A stretch of DNA of 64,000 nt from an uncultured Muribaculaceae bacterium (GCA_905207535.1 CAJLLX010000001.1:62001-126000), one strand, 5' to 3'; positions 34,845 to 44,345 are shown, counted from the first letter of the stretch. Program-made: numbers and translations. The notes: generated by a model from the sequence alone, not told the origin.

Positions 34845-37133
34845 TCATTTATATTCCACGTTCACTACTCTCTCTTTCGAGCAGTCGGCGCTCGGGAGAG
34901 TTACCGTGGTGCAGCGGCTGTCGGCATCATATTTCACGCTCAGCTGCTTCCCGTCGCATGTGGCGCTCACCGGTTCAGCTGTGTCGTAGATATGCATCAC
35001 ATACCCTCGGGTGGCCTTCATGCCGTCGTAGTTTCCTTTGCGTGCTCCGATAGTATACACGCCTTTGTTGCCGTCGAGTTTCTGGGTGAAGCGTGTGCGG
35101 GCAAATACCGTATCGTAGTCGTTGCTGTCGCCGGCATCCTCGTAGAGTTCGCCTTCACCTTCAGGTCCGCTTACGATGGTCAGTTCGAGCGTCTCGGGAT
35201 GCTCCCAGGCATGCTTCACACCTGCCGGATTGCGCGGGATGATGGCTCCCCGGCGTATGAAGTAGGGTATTTCGTCAAGAGTGAAGTCGATGTCGTAGGT
35301 GCCCCCCTTGTATGCCTTGTTTTTGCATACGAGCCACCACTCTCCCTCGGGGAGCCATATGTTTTTGTGACTTGTGCCAAAATTAGAGCGCTCTACGATG
35401 GGAGCCACGAGGATATCGTCGCCGAAATAATACTCATTTTCGCGCTGATAGGCCTCATCGATCTCGGGATGCTCATAGTAAAGCGGACGCGCCATACCCA
35501 CACCTGTGTCGTAGGTCTTGCGCGCCATCGTGTAGATGTAGGGAATCAGCGAATAGCGGAGCTTGGCTGCGTCTCTGAACTGCGATGCATTGGGATATAC
35601 CCACATGCGGCGCTCTATGCGCGAGTCTTTTGTGGCATGAGTGCGGAAGATGGGGCTGAAAACGCCAAACTGCACCCAGCGCAAGAAGCGCTCCTCGTCG
35701 TTGGGGTCGTCGTAAGGCACGCAATGTCCTCCAAGATCATGTCCCCAGTAGGCATAGCCCACATTCGATGCCGTAGCGGTGAAATAGGGCTGGAAAGCAA
35801 GTGTCGGGAAGTTGATATGCGTGTCGCCGGAGAATCCGATTTGATAGCGGTGACATCCCAGCCCGCCCCAGCGGTGGAATATTACCGGACGACGGTCTTT
35901 GCGCGAATTTTTCATCTCGTTGAAGAACACATGGTTGCACCAGAATGTCTCGCCGAGCCCTTCTATATTGTTGTTGGTGAGATGCTGCTGCCAGTCGAGC
36001 CACCAGAAGTCCACTCCCTGCTTCTCGCGGGCGCGGATGATGTTCTTGAAGAATGTTTTGTAAAATTTGTGGTCGTCCAATGCCCAGGGCACAGTCTTCT
36101 TTTCAGCCGGATCCATCCCCATATCGGTAGCTATTTCGGCGTAGAAGTCTTCGTCGGCTCTCACGCCGTCGGCCGGGTGAAGGTTCAGAGCCGACCGCAG
36201 TCCGTAGGAGTGGATGTCCGACAGCAGCCCTTCGGGATCGGGGATAAGGTTGGTGTTCCAGCTCCATCCGGTCCAGCCGCCACGTCCGTCTGATACGGGT
36301 CGCCCGTTCCAGTGCCAGTCCATATCCAAGATAAGCACATCAGCAGGGAAATCGTTGTCTTTCAGCGCTTTCGCTATAGCTCTGAACTCATCTGCGCTAT
36401 ATTCGGCATATTGGCTGTACCAGTAGCCGAACACAAATTCAGGAGGCAGAGGTATCTTCCCTGCAATGCGGGTAAAGTCGTAAAGCGCACGCTTGTAGTC
36501 ATGTCCGTAACCCATGAAATACACATCCATGGCATCCTCGTCGGCACGCTTTGCCACCCAGTCTACCCCATCGGCCTGAGGCTCAAAGGCGAAGGATCGC
36601 GACCCGTCACCTCTCTTCGCCGAGGGTGAATCGTCGATTATCGACCATCCCGAGCGCGACAGTATACCATCCTCCATCTCACGGCGCTTGTTGTCGCCGT
36701 TGCTGCCGTCGAGGGTGCGCGTCGTGCCCTTGAGGTTCTGCTCATCTTTCATGCCGGGCATCCAGGTGACGGGGGTGCCATTGAGACTCATAGTCACCAC
36801 CAGGTTGGAGTCGGCTGGCTCGCCGGTGCGGGGATCTGTACCTTTGCGATATCTCAGCGACAGCTTGTCGGTGTCGATGTAGAGGTATTTCGCATCCTCT
36901 TTTTTCTTAAATTTCGGCGTCGGAAGGTCGCGGTTGATTACTGAAAAGGTGGCACGGTCCTCAAATACCCCTTTGGGGCTGTATTCGATGCGCACCATTT
37001 CGGGTGTAAGCACTGTGATGCGTGCATTGCCCGATTCCACCACCGATTTTTTCCTTGCCACGGGGCTGTCAGCCATCGCCGAGAGGCAGGTTGCAGCCGC
37101 CACACACATGGCGATTGTCAGTTTTTTGGTCAT
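34845..37133 (-). CDS. Secreted glycoside hydrolase family 31 enzyme
   Basis: A 762-residue exported enzyme with a Sec signal peptide (KKLTIAMCVAAATCLSAMADS; cleavage near residue 21). An N-terminal beta domain is followed by the GH31 barrel: FVFGYWYSQYAEYSADEF, ILDMDWHWNG, the likely nucleophile Asp in VDFWWLDWQQH, and the acid/base Asp in IGFSGDTHINF. Then comes a Gly-His-rich block (GYAYWGHDLGGH) and a C-terminal beta region with a DUF5110-like part (LYEDAGDSNDYD). GH31 members are alpha-glucosidases or alpha-xylosidases; I cannot fix the substrate. No susC/susD pair is adjacent, so it is not in an evident polysaccharide utilisation locus. Confidence 0.93.
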   Translation of the reverse strand: MTKKLTIAMCVAAATCLSAMADSPVARKKSVVESGNARITVLTPEMVRIEYSPKGVFEDRATFSVINRDLPTPKFKKKEDAKYLYIDTDKLSLRYRKGTDPRTGEPADSNLVVTMSLNGTPVTWMPGMKDEQNLKGTTRTLDGSNGDNKRREMEDGILSRSGWSIIDDSPSAKRGDGSRSFAFEPQADGVDWVAKRADEDAMDVYFMGYGHDYKRALYDFTRIAGKIPLPPEFVFGYWYSQYAEYSADEFRAIAKALKDNDFPADVLILDMDWHWNGRPVSDGRGGWTGWSWNTNLIPDPEGLLSDIHSYGLRSALNLHPADGVRADEDFYAEIATDMGMDPAEKKTVPWALDDHKFYKTFFKNIIRAREKQGVDFWWLDWQQHLTNNNIEGLGETFWCNHVFFNEMKNSRKDRRPVIFHRWGGLGCHRYQIGFSGDTHINFPTLAFQPYFTATASNVGYAYWGHDLGGHCVPYDDPNDEERFLRWVQFGVFSPIFRTHATKDSRIERRMWVYPNASQFRDAAKLRYSLIPYIYTMARKTYDTGVGMARPLYYEHPEIDEAYQRENEYYFGDDILVAPIVERSNFGTSHKNIWLPEGEWWLVCKNKAYKGGTYDIDFTLDEIPYFIRRGAIIPRNPAGVKHAWEHPETLELTIVSGPEGEGELYEDAGDSNDYDTVFARTRFTQKLDGNKGVYTIGARKGNYDGMKATRGYVMHIYDTAEPVSATCDGKQLSVKYDADSRCTTVTLPSADCSKERVVNVEYK

Positions 37134-37274
37134 GGTTATAGATATAATAATGATTGATTATATAGTTCGCCGAATCTATCGCAAAATAGCTCGCGATCTA
37201 AATTTATCATTGATATCAGGTATTTTGCCGATAATAGGTCGCTCAATTCTCCCCCTTCCCAATCCTCATCCCTG

Positions 37275-38945
37275 TCATTTCTGACCGCTTCCCCACAGGA
37301 GCGACCTCGCTGCGGCAAGGGCAGTCTCATCGACAGCCGAACCAGAAAGCATCAGCGCCAGCTCTCCCTCTCTTTCGGCAGTGGTAAGCTGCTTGATGCG
37401 TGTGATGGTGCGGTCGGCCGTATCCTCTTTATATACTTTGTAATGACTTGATCCTTTCGCTGCTACCTGAGGCAGGTGGGTGATAGCGAGCACCTGGATG
37501 TTGGCTGCGATCTGCTGCATCATCTCGCCCATCTTGTTGGCCACATCGCCGCTCACTCCGGTATCCACCTCGTCGAAGATAATAGATGGCAACTGCATCT
37601 TGTCGGCCACTATACTCTTGATAGAGAGCATAAGACGCGAGATCTCGCCGCCTGATGCGGTGTTGCCCACCGGCAGCAGAGGCTGATTTTTGTTGAATGA
37701 GAACAGAAATTCCACCTGATCGGTGCCCGTGACTGACAGTTCGGTGTCCTTCACGCTTATCTCGCAGCGTAAGTTCTTCATACCCAGCGGCACCGCGCGC
37801 TCTATCAACATCCCGGCAAACTTTTTAGCCTCGTCATGGCGTGCTTTCGAGAGTTCTGCAGCCAGTTCGAGGGCATGGCGTTTGGCCTGCTTGGCTTCGG
37901 CCTCAAGGGCGTGAAGTGTCTCATCTCCAATCTCTATACCGCGTAGACGGTCTTTCAGTTCATCGCGGTGGGCGATCAGAGCCTCCACAGTCTCGGCTTT
38001 GTAGCGTCGCTCGAGGTCGTAGATGGTGTTGAGGCGCTCTTCCACCTCGTCAAGGCGCCCGGGCTCGGCAGCCAGACTGCGGTCATAATCGGAAATGCTC
38101 TCTGCAATATCCTGAACTTCAACACGCAGTGCATTGAGACGTTCGCTGAGGCTTTCAGCCTCATCTATGAAGTCGGTGAGCTGAGATGTCTCGTCAGCGG
38201 CACGGCGGAGCAGTTGGTCTGCATTCTCCTCCCCCTCTGTGAGACAGGATGTTATCACTGTCAGGGCCGATTTTACCTCAGCCATATTCACCAGCAGCTC
38301 ACGTTCATGCTCAAGTTCCTCCTGTTCGCCGGGTTGCAGCTTCGCATCGGCAAGTCGCTGATACTGAAAGCGCATGAACTCTTCGTCGTCTTTAGCCTGC
38401 TCTATCATACGCCGCTCCATTTTGTAGCGTTTAAGCGCCTGACGGTAAGCCCCGTAGGCTTCTGACATGTGCTGCAGCCGAGCATCGTTGCCGGCGAGCG
38501 AATCGAGCACCCGGAGCTGGTAGGGAGGCGAAGCGAGCAGCAGGTTCTGGTGCTGCGAGTGGATGTCTATAAGCGAGAGAGCCACCTGCTGGAGCATAGC
38601 AAGGTTCACCGGACAGTCGTTGACAAACGCGCGCGAACGTCCGGCCGGAGTCATCTCCCTTCGCAGTATCATCGTGTCGTCGTCCCAGTCGATATCGTTC
38701 TCTTCACAGATGGCCTTGAGATTGTTGAATCCCCTGACGGTGAACGTGGCCTCGATTACCGACTTTTGGTCGTGATTTCTTATGGCTTTATTGTCGGCGC
38801 GGCCGCCAAGCAGCAGCGACAGCGCCCCGAGTATGATCGACTTGCCGGCACCGGTCTCACCGGTCACTATATTGAGACCATTGTGCAGATTGATGTCGAT
38901 GGTATCAATAAGTGCGTAGTTGGAGATATGTAGACTCTGAATCAT
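37275..38945 (-). CDS. recN: DNA repair protein RecN
   Basis: RecN is an SMC-like ATPase that acts early in double-strand break repair. The 556-residue protein starts with MIQSLHISNYALIDTIDINL and the Walker A VTGETGAGKSIILGAL (27-42). Two coiled-coil arms occupy the middle, and the C-terminal half brings the ABC signature (ASGGEISRLMLSIKSI) and Walker B (IIFDEVDTGVSGDVANKMG). The ending includes the HLPQVAAKGSSHY switch. It is the last gene of a minus-strand set dnaN-exonuclease-coaBC-porD-recN. Confidence 0.95.
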   Translation of the reverse strand: MIQSLHISNYALIDTIDINLHNGLNIVTGETGAGKSIILGALSLLLGGRADNKAIRNHDQKSVIEATFTVRGFNNLKAICEENDIDWDDDTMILRREMTPAGRSRAFVNDCPVNLAMLQQVALSLIDIHSQHQNLLLASPPYQLRVLDSLAGNDARLQHMSEAYGAYRQALKRYKMERRMIEQAKDDEEFMRFQYQRLADAKLQPGEQEELEHERELLVNMAEVKSALTVITSCLTEGEENADQLLRRAADETSQLTDFIDEAESLSERLNALRVEVQDIAESISDYDRSLAAEPGRLDEVEERLNTIYDLERRYKAETVEALIAHRDELKDRLRGIEIGDETLHALEAEAKQAKRHALELAAELSKARHDEAKKFAGMLIERAVPLGMKNLRCEISVKDTELSVTGTDQVEFLFSFNKNQPLLPVGNTASGGEISRLMLSIKSIVADKMQLPSIIFDEVDTGVSGDVANKMGEMMQQIAANIQVLAITHLPQVAAKGSSHYKVYKEDTADRTITRIKQLTTAEREGELALMLSGSAVDETALAAARSLLWGSGQK

Positions 38946-39008
38946 TCCTTAATATGCTCATCCGAGGTGAGTGCTGCGGCGTTCCCCCGGTTATGGTTTC
39001 CGAATGTG

Positions 39009-39968
39009 TCACTGCTCTTTGGTGACGCCGTTCTTTATGAAGTTGATTCGCTTCATCTCGGTAGGATAAAGCGGTGTGAGTATTTCCACCACATGCTGAC
39101 GCTCGTTTTGCGGCGCTTTGCTGTAGATGTTGACTAGCTCGTCGAGTTTGGCGTCCTTAAACATCGACAGCGCCACCGACATGGCATCGGCATTGTAGAC
39201 TGTCGTAAGGTTGTCGAGCGACGAGGTGATTGAAGCGCGACCCTTGTCGGGACTCTGAAACATCAGGTCGAGGCCGCCGCGGTGGTAGTCGTAGAGAAGT
39301 TTGCGCATCACTGAGGTCGACGGCCCGGTATATGCGTCGAGCACAGCCGAGCGGTTTTTCTTATCTTCGAAGGCTTTCCATCCGTTTTCACCCGACGACT
39401 GAGCCATCTGCACTATCATCTTCAACTGATCGAATGCAGCCTCTCCGCCGTTTGGAGCGAAAGAGTCGCGGTCGAGCGCTATGATCAGGTAGGCATAGAA
39501 GTTGAGGATGGCGGTGAGCTGGCTCTCCATGGTGTTGACGGTGAAGCGCAACGGCTCCCCCTCCTGATAGGCGAACTCCAGCTTGTTGTCCTTGAAATTG
39601 AGCAACGTTGTGGTGTAAGTGCTATTGTACACAGGGCGGGTCGACTGTACCTGCAGGTCGCCTTTCAGCACCCCGTCGGTATACTCCACTATGGTGAAAA
39701 ACAGGCGGCAGTCTATCCGCTCGTTCGTGGCATACTGGTCGTTGGTGAAGTGGGTGGTGTTCATGTACTCCGTGATTGCTTCCTGCAATGTCTGGAATAC
39801 ACTGGTATTGGTGCCCTGCACCTGATCGGTGTTGACCGTCACCTCGCAGTTGAGCTCCTGGGCCGAAGCCGGCAAGGCGCACCACAGTAGCATCAACGCT
39901 GCGGCGCACAAGGCCATTTTCCCGGCTAAGCGACGTGCAATATTATGTATCAGTTCTCTTTTAAACAT
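39009..39968 (-). CDS. porD: PorD/DUF4835 family protein
   Basis: A 319-residue exported protein. The signal region is MFKRELIHNIARRLAGKMAL with a hydrophobic stretch CAAALMLLWCALPASAQ; cleavage is expected after ASA. The mature part begins with ELNCEVTVNTDQVQGTNTSVF and contains the conserved TNDQYATNERIDCRLFFTI and the AILNFYAYLIIALDRDSF block of DUF4835, named PorD for a protein linked to type IX secretion in Porphyromonas. Its molecular role is unclear. I prefer ATG 39968, overlapping coaBC by 19 nt; 39992 and 39917 are alternatives, but 39917 would remove the positive n-region. Confidence 0.85.
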   Translation of the reverse strand: MFKRELIHNIARRLAGKMALCAAALMLLWCALPASAQELNCEVTVNTDQVQGTNTSVFQTLQEAITEYMNTTHFTNDQYATNERIDCRLFFTIVEYTDGVLKGDLQVQSTRPVYNSTYTTTLLNFKDNKLEFAYQEGEPLRFTVNTMESQLTAILNFYAYLIIALDRDSFAPNGGEAAFDQLKMIVQMAQSSGENGWKAFEDKKNRSAVLDAYTGPSTSVMRKLLYDYHRGGLDLMFQSPDKGRASITSSLDNLTTVYNADAMSVALSMFKDAKLDELVNIYSKAPQNERQHVVEILTPLYPTEMKRINFIKNGVTKEQ

Positions 39969-41233
39969 TCGTATGAGGTTATGCAATCCCATATATCCGC
40001 GGCTACCGCTGCTTTGCTTTCCAGGGGGAAGTGGCGCTCGCTGCCATCGGCTCCGTACACCGTCACTTTGTTGGTGTCGGTGCCGAATCCGGCACCTTTA
40101 TCCCGCAGAGAGTTGAGCACTATCAGGTCGAGATTTTTCCGCTCCATCTTTCCGCGGGCGTTGGCGTCCTCGTGGTCTGTCTCTAGCGCGAATCCTACCA
40201 ATATCTGCCCCCGCCGTTTCTCGCGTCCGAGAGTCGCTGCGATGTCGGGATTTTTTACGAAGTGAAATTCCGGCGAGCCATTCTTTTCCCGTTTGATTTT
40301 GGTCTCCGAAGGGTTCTCCACACGGTAATCGGCCACTGCGGCGCACATCACCGCCACATCTGAGTTGCCGAAATGCGTCTCGCAGGCGTCAAGCATCTCG
40401 AGAGCCGACTCCACATGCACTACTTTCACCCCGGGCTCTTTAGGCCGTGATTCACAAGGACCGAGCACCAGCGTCACCTCCTCGGCGCCGCGTCGGGCAG
40501 CCTCATCGGCCAAGACTACTCCCATTTTTCCGGTGGAATAGTTGCTGATGAACCTCACAGGGTCGAGTCGCTCACGTGTGGGTCCGGCGGTGACAAGCAC
40601 ACGCTTCCCCTTCAGATTCGCTTCGCACGGCTTACCGTCGGCTTCTGCCGAAGTATCGGGATTAAGTTCGTTTCCTTTGTTTTCTTCTTTTAAAAGAAAC
40701 GTCGCCACCACATTGAATATTGCCTCAGGCTCCTCCATTCGACCTTTCCCTACGAGGTGAGAGGCGAGCTCCCCTTCGGCCGGTTCTATGATCCGGCATC
40801 CGTCGGCCCGCAGTGTGGCGATATTGCGCACGGTCGAGGGATGCTTCATCATGTCGAAATCCATCGCCGGAGCCACAAACACCTGCGCACGTGTGGAGAG
40901 ATAGCTGGTGACAAGCATGTTGTCGGCTACCCCGTTGGCCATCTTGGCTATGGTACTGGCTGTGGCAGGAGCCACTACGAAGGCATCGGCCCACAGTCCG
41001 AGGTCCACGTGCGAGTGCCACTCGCCTGTATTGGCCGTGAAAAACTCCGAGATCACCGGCTTGCCGCTCAGCGTTGAGAGTGTCACCGGGGTGATAAACT
41101 CCTTGGCATTGGGCGTCATCACCACCTGCACCTCGGCGCCGGCCTTCACGAAAAGCCTCACCAGCGTAGCCGTCTTATAGGCCGCTATTCCGCCGGTGAT
41201 ACCCACCACCACATGTTTGCCTTTCAGATCCAT
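39950..41233 (-). CDS. coaBC: Bifunctional phosphopantothenoylcysteine decarboxylase/phosphopantothenate-cysteine ligase
   Basis: CoaBC joins cysteine to 4'-phosphopantothenate and decarboxylates the product, the middle of CoA synthesis. The 427-residue protein has a flavin-binding CoaC half: GKHVVVGITGGIAAYK (5-20), the catalytic His in EWHSHVDLGLWAD, APATASTIAKMANG and APAMDFDMMKHPS. The CoaB half has VLVTAGPTRERLDPVRFISNYSTGKMG, AAVADYR and the lysine block IKRE near the dimer strand. The family usually has Asn in PAMNxxM; Asp here is common in Bacteroidota. Its 3' end overlaps porD. Confidence 0.95.
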   Translation of the reverse strand: MDLKGKHVVVGITGGIAAYKTATLVRLFVKAGAEVQVVMTPNAKEFITPVTLSTLSGKPVISEFFTANTGEWHSHVDLGLWADAFVVAPATASTIAKMANGVADNMLVTSYLSTRAQVFVAPAMDFDMMKHPSTVRNIATLRADGCRIIEPAEGELASHLVGKGRMEEPEAIFNVVATFLLKEENKGNELNPDTSAEADGKPCEANLKGKRVLVTAGPTRERLDPVRFISNYSTGKMGVVLADEAARRGAEEVTLVLGPCESRPKEPGVKVVHVESALEMLDACETHFGNSDVAVMCAAVADYRVENPSETKIKREKNGSPEFHFVKNPDIAATLGREKRRGQILVGFALETDHEDANARGKMERKNLDLIVLNSLRDKGAGFGTDTNKVTVYGADGSERHFPLESKAAVAADIWDCITSYECLKEN

Positions 41234-41246
41234 ATGCCTTTGTAGA

Positions 41247-42008
41247 TCAGTTGCCGCGAAGTTTTATCGCCATTATCTTCCGCTTGAAGTCGGAGGGGAA
41301 GTCGCCCTGCTGTATCCAGCCGAAATATCCCGGATCTTTCTTCAGCACTGCCGAGGCGAGCTGCCCCTTGTACTTGCCGAAATTGATCACTTCGCGATGC
41401 TGGTCATCGTAGATCATGCGCCCCATCAGGTCGACATTGTGATTCTGCGAGGAGTACTCCGAGAGGGCTTCCACATCGTTGGGCAGGTCGGAGTAACGGT
41501 CGAGCTGCGCCATGAGCACCTCGTAGGTGGCACGAGTGTCGGCATTGGCCGAGTGTGCGCCCTCCAGGTCTTTGTCGCAATAGAAGCGGTAGGCTGCCGT
41601 GAGCGTGCGCTGCTCCTTCTTGTGAAATATCGTCTGCACATCCACCATCTTGGCACGAGAGAAGTCGAAGTCCACGCCCGCGCGGGCAAACTCCTCTGAG
41701 AGCATCGGGATGTCAAACTTGTTGGAGTTGAATCCGGCGATGTCGCACCCCTCGAAGCTCTTGGCCAGGTCAGCGGCTATCTGTTTGAAGGTGCGCTCCC
41801 CTGCCACATCCTCATCTGTGATGTGATGGATGGCCGTAGCCTCGGCCGGGATAGGTATAGTGGGATTTACTCTCAGCGTCCGCTCTGCCTCGCGGCCGTC
41901 GGGATACACCTTGATGAGCGAGATCTCCACTATGCGGTCGCGGGTGATGTTGGTGCCGGTGGTCTCCAGGTCGAAGAAGATCATCGGCTTTTTCAGATTC
42001 AGTTTCAT
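41247..42008 (-). CDS. 3'-5' exonuclease, DnaQ-like with an ExoX-type C-terminal domain
   Basis: A 253-residue DEDDh nuclease. The first acidic pair is in IFFDLETTGTN (residues 10-20), the middle Asp in DIAGFNSNKFDIPML, and the final His-Asp in EGAHSANADTRATYE. After about residue 200, a second short domain (VINFGKYKGQ and DPGYFGWIQQGDFP) matches the C-terminal module seen in exonuclease X-like proteins. It could serve as proofreading subunit or repair exonuclease; the position between dnaN and coaBC is conserved in the order. It is 14 nt from each neighbour. Confidence 0.9.
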   Translation of the reverse strand: MKLNLKKPMIFFDLETTGTNITRDRIVEISLIKVYPDGREAERTLRVNPTIPIPAEATAIHHITDEDVAGERTFKQIAADLAKSFEGCDIAGFNSNKFDIPMLSEEFARAGVDFDFSRAKMVDVQTIFHKKEQRTLTAAYRFYCDKDLEGAHSANADTRATYEVLMAQLDRYSDLPNDVEALSEYSSQNHNVDLMGRMIYDDQHREVINFGKYKGQLASAVLKKDPGYFGWIQQGDFPSDFKRKIMAIKLRGN

Positions 42009-42021
42009 CTTGCCGGAGGTA

Positions 42022-43149
42022 TTACTCGGTGACTCGCATCACCATCAGAAGCATGATCAGGTCGGTGTTCTCTTCATTCTCCTCGGGGGTGAACAGGCCG
42101 GGACGAGAGGGGTCGGCAAGCTTGATGATCACATTCTCGGTGGGCAGGCTACTCAGTATCTCCAGAAGATAGGCTCCGCTGAAACCGATCACCAGGTCGC
42201 TGCCGGTGAAGTCGCAGGGCACCTCCTCGTGGGCCGATGTGTTCATGGTGAGGTTGTCGGCCTCCAGCTCTACACGTGTGGGGGTGAAGTGAAATTTGAT
42301 CAGGCCGTGGCTCGGATCGGAGCACACTGCCACACGGCGCACGGCGGTCATCATTGCTCCGCGGTCGATGGTCACCTGGAAGGGATTCTCGCGGATGATG
42401 CGGTTGTAGGCCGGATAGTTGCCGCGGATAAAGCGGCAGTTGAGCGTCAGATTCTCGGTGCGGAACACTGCGCTGCGCTGTGACAGTTCCACCTTCACCT
42501 CGTCGTCCTTGCCGAGCAGAGTCTTAAGGATCACGGCGGGCTTCACGGGCATGATACACGATGCGGTGATGCCGGGAGCCGAGGTGCGGTTGATGTAGCG
42601 CACCAATTTGCACGAGTTGCTGGCCACGAAGGTGATCCCGTCGGGGGTAATGTCCCAAAGGATACCCATCAGCTGAGGCAGCTGGTCGTTGGTGCCGACA
42701 GCGAAGAGGGTGTGCTCTATACCGGAGATGATCTGCGAACCCGGGCATGTCATCTCCCAGGTCTCCTCGGGATTGGTCTCCTCGATGGTGCGCGGATAGT
42801 GGTTTCCCTCCAGGCCCACCATGTCGAAGTTACCGCCGGGGAAGGTGATATTCATGGCATAGGTGCTCATGTCGATGGCAAACTCCACATCCACGTCGGG
42901 CAACTCCTTGGCGATGTCCACTATGCGGCGTGCATTGACGCACACGCTCCCCTCTTCACCCTCGAAATCCTTCACTGCCACCTGCGAGGTGAGGGTATTC
43001 TCGGCATCGGAGGCTGTGATAGTAAGCATCCCGTCGGCAATTTCCCACAGGAAATTGTCCAGGATGGAGATTGTATTCTTGGTGTTGATTACCTTACTCA
43101 CGCCCGAGAGGGTCGAGTAAAGAGCTTTGCTCGCAACTTTAAATTTCAT
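42022..43149 (-). CDS. dnaN: DNA polymerase III sliding clamp subunit beta
   Basis: DnaN forms the ring that holds the replicative polymerase on DNA. The 375-residue protein starts MKFKVASKALYSTLSGVSKVI and shows three clamp domains: NTKNTISILDNFLWEI and VCVNARRIVDIAKELPD in domain I, GTNDQLPQLMGILWDI in domain II, and TMNTSAHEEVPCDFTGSDLVIGF in domain III. The ending VMRVTE differs from the usual MPMR(L) tail but keeps a related pattern. I start at ATG 43149; an upstream in-frame ATG (43185) is less likely. It is preceded by a strong promoter and a short open frame that ends on its start codon. Confidence 0.95.
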   Translation of the reverse strand: MKFKVASKALYSTLSGVSKVINTKNTISILDNFLWEIADGMLTITASDAENTLTSQVAVKDFEGEEGSVCVNARRIVDIAKELPDVDVEFAIDMSTYAMNITFPGGNFDMVGLEGNHYPRTIEETNPEETWEMTCPGSQIISGIEHTLFAVGTNDQLPQLMGILWDITPDGITFVASNSCKLVRYINRTSAPGITASCIMPVKPAVILKTLLGKDDEVKVELSQRSAVFRTENLTLNCRFIRGNYPAYNRIIRENPFQVTIDRGAMMTAVRRVAVCSDPSHGLIKFHFTPTRVELEADNLTMNTSAHEEVPCDFTGSDLVIGFSGAYLLEILSSLPTENVIIKLADPSRPGLFTPEENEENTDLIMLLMVMRVTE

Positions 43150-43268
43150 TTCTGTATATTTCTTAATTTTATTATTTTCAGACAATTATATTCATCCACT
43201 TTCCCCTTTTCGCTCACCAAACCTCCCCATCTGCGCTCACCACACTTCCCCATTTGCACCTCACGCAT
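43146..43268 (-). CDS. Possible upstream open frame coupled to dnaN
   Basis: A 40-codon frame starts at ATG 43268 (a second ATG at 43253) inside the predicted dnaN leader and its TGA overlaps the dnaN ATG as ATGA (43146-43149). The peptide (MREVQMGKCGERRWGG then a basic end) matches no family I know. The region also holds 23-bp direct repeats. It may be a leader peptide that couples translation, or chance; there is no coding evidence beyond position. Confidence 0.25.
   Translation of the reverse strand: MREVQMGKCGERRWGGLVSEKGKVDEYNCLKIIKLRNIQK
43211..43256. repeat. Two 23-bp direct repeats in the dnaN leader
   Basis: 43211-43233 and 43234-43256 are adjacent copies of a unit beginning CGCTCACC and ending in CCCCATYTG, with three mismatches. 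They lie inside the transcribed leader of dnaN. Immediately beyond, GCATGC-GCACA-GCATGC (about 43265-43281) can form a hairpin. Confidence 0.7.
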
Positions 43269-43300
43269 GCGCACAGCATGCCCGTAGTGCGCTTTAATTG

Positions 43301-43332
43301 CAAAGTTAACTATTTTATTCCTCTTTTTCAAA
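43301..43332 (-). promoter_or_regulatory. dnaN operon promoter
   Basis: On the minus strand TTTG (43332-43329) and TAACTTTG (43308-43301) are 20 nt apart, a full Bacteroidota promoter. The mRNA would begin near 43294, giving a leader of about 145 nt for dnaN. Confidence 0.8.
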
Positions 43333-43402
43333 CTCCCCTGCCACTTTATTTTACACTTTATTTCCGTTTCCGGCCCTTTGCCGGCCATGCATGCCGCCAT
43401 GG

Positions 43403-43434
43403 TTTGCAGTTGTCGTTCGAATTTAGTAATTTTG
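43403..43434 (+). promoter_or_regulatory. Promoter of the glycosyltransferase at 43512
   Basis: TTTG (43403-43406) and TAATTTTG (43427-43434) are 20 nt apart. Transcription would start near 43441, divergent from dnaN. The 43150-43511 gap is explained by these two promoters, the dnaN leader and the leader of this gene. Confidence 0.75.
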
Positions 43435-43511
43435 CAAGGCTTTAAGGGCCGACATTGTGCAAATACGCCGATGTCGTCCCTTCTAACTTTCATATCTCAA
43501 TCAGCAAGTTT

Positions 43512-44345
43512 ATGCCTAAGCTTTCAATCATTACCATCTGCTTCAACAACAATACCGGCCTCCGTCGCACTATCGACAGCGTCCTCCCAGTCCTCTCGTC
43601 GGATGTGGAATATATCATCATCGACGGCGGAAGCACCGACGGCAGCCGTGAAACCATCGAAGCTGTCGCGGACCGCCTCGGCTACTATTGTTCAGAGAAA
43701 GACAAAGGCATCTACAATGCTATGAACAAGGGCGTTGCCCACGCCAAGGGTGAGTATCTTCTTTTCCTTAACTCTGGCGATTACCTCTATTCGGACAAAG
43801 TTATCGCAGAAGTGCTCCCGACATTTGACGGCACCGACATCATCTACGGAAATTTGATTTTCCTTAATCCTGAAACGGGGAAAGAACATCTCGATATACC
43901 CCCCGACAAGGTCAACGCCGACACTTTTTTCCGCGGATCGCTCCCCCATCCGGCCACATTTATCCGACGTCAGCTTCTGATTGAAACACCATACAATGAG
44001 CAATTGAAAATAGTGGCCGATTGGGAGTTTTTCACAAAGAAAATAGTGTGGGATGGGTGCTCCACCAAACATATCCCGTATATCATCAGCGTCTTCATAG
44101 AAGACGGCATCAGCTCCACCAACAAGACGCTCCACGATAGCGAGCGCAAGGAATGCACGCGACGCTTATTTACCCCGGCAATCATTGAGGTGTGCTATGG
44201 GTGGCGTGCACTCCACTCTATGGCGTGCGCCGAGGAGATGATTAAGATTGGAAGTACGAGAAAACTGCATAAGCGCATCCGCCCGCTTCTGCGGCTGATT
44301 ATTCGCGTAAACAACCTCTTCTCATCCCCCTCACACCGCATCTAA
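43512..44345 (+). CDS. Family 2 glycosyltransferase
   Basis: A 277-residue GT-A enzyme. It starts MPKLSIITICFNNNTGLRRT and continues with IIIDGGSTDGSRE, GIYNAMNKGVAHAKGEYLLF and the DXD-like LNSGDYLY, the pattern of WcaE-like/GT2 transferases that decorate colanic-acid-like or O-antigen chains. A later PHPATFIRR block is typical of this subgroup. The open frame reaches back to 43455, but ATG 43512 starts the conserved strand directly. There is no membrane segment. The gene is followed at 13 nt by a convergent GT4 gene, forming a small glycan cluster. Confidence 0.88.
   Translation: MPKLSIITICFNNNTGLRRTIDSVLPVLSSDVEYIIIDGGSTDGSRETIEAVADRLGYYCSEKDKGIYNAMNKGVAHAKGEYLLFLNSGDYLYSDKVIAEVLPTFDGTDIIYGNLIFLNPETGKEHLDIPPDKVNADTFFRGSLPHPATFIRRQLLIETPYNEQLKIVADWEFFTKKIVWDGCSTKHIPYIISVFIEDGISSTNKTLHDSERKECTRRLFTPAIIEVCYGWRALHSMACAEEMIKIGSTRKLHKRIRPLLRLIIRVNNLFSSPSHRI

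Noticed and set aside
34812..36293. Open frame of 493 codons on the plus strand opposite the GH31 gene
   Set aside because: Antisense shadow of a well-supported secreted hydrolase; the translation has no family motifs and begins inside the region of the terminator between two genes.
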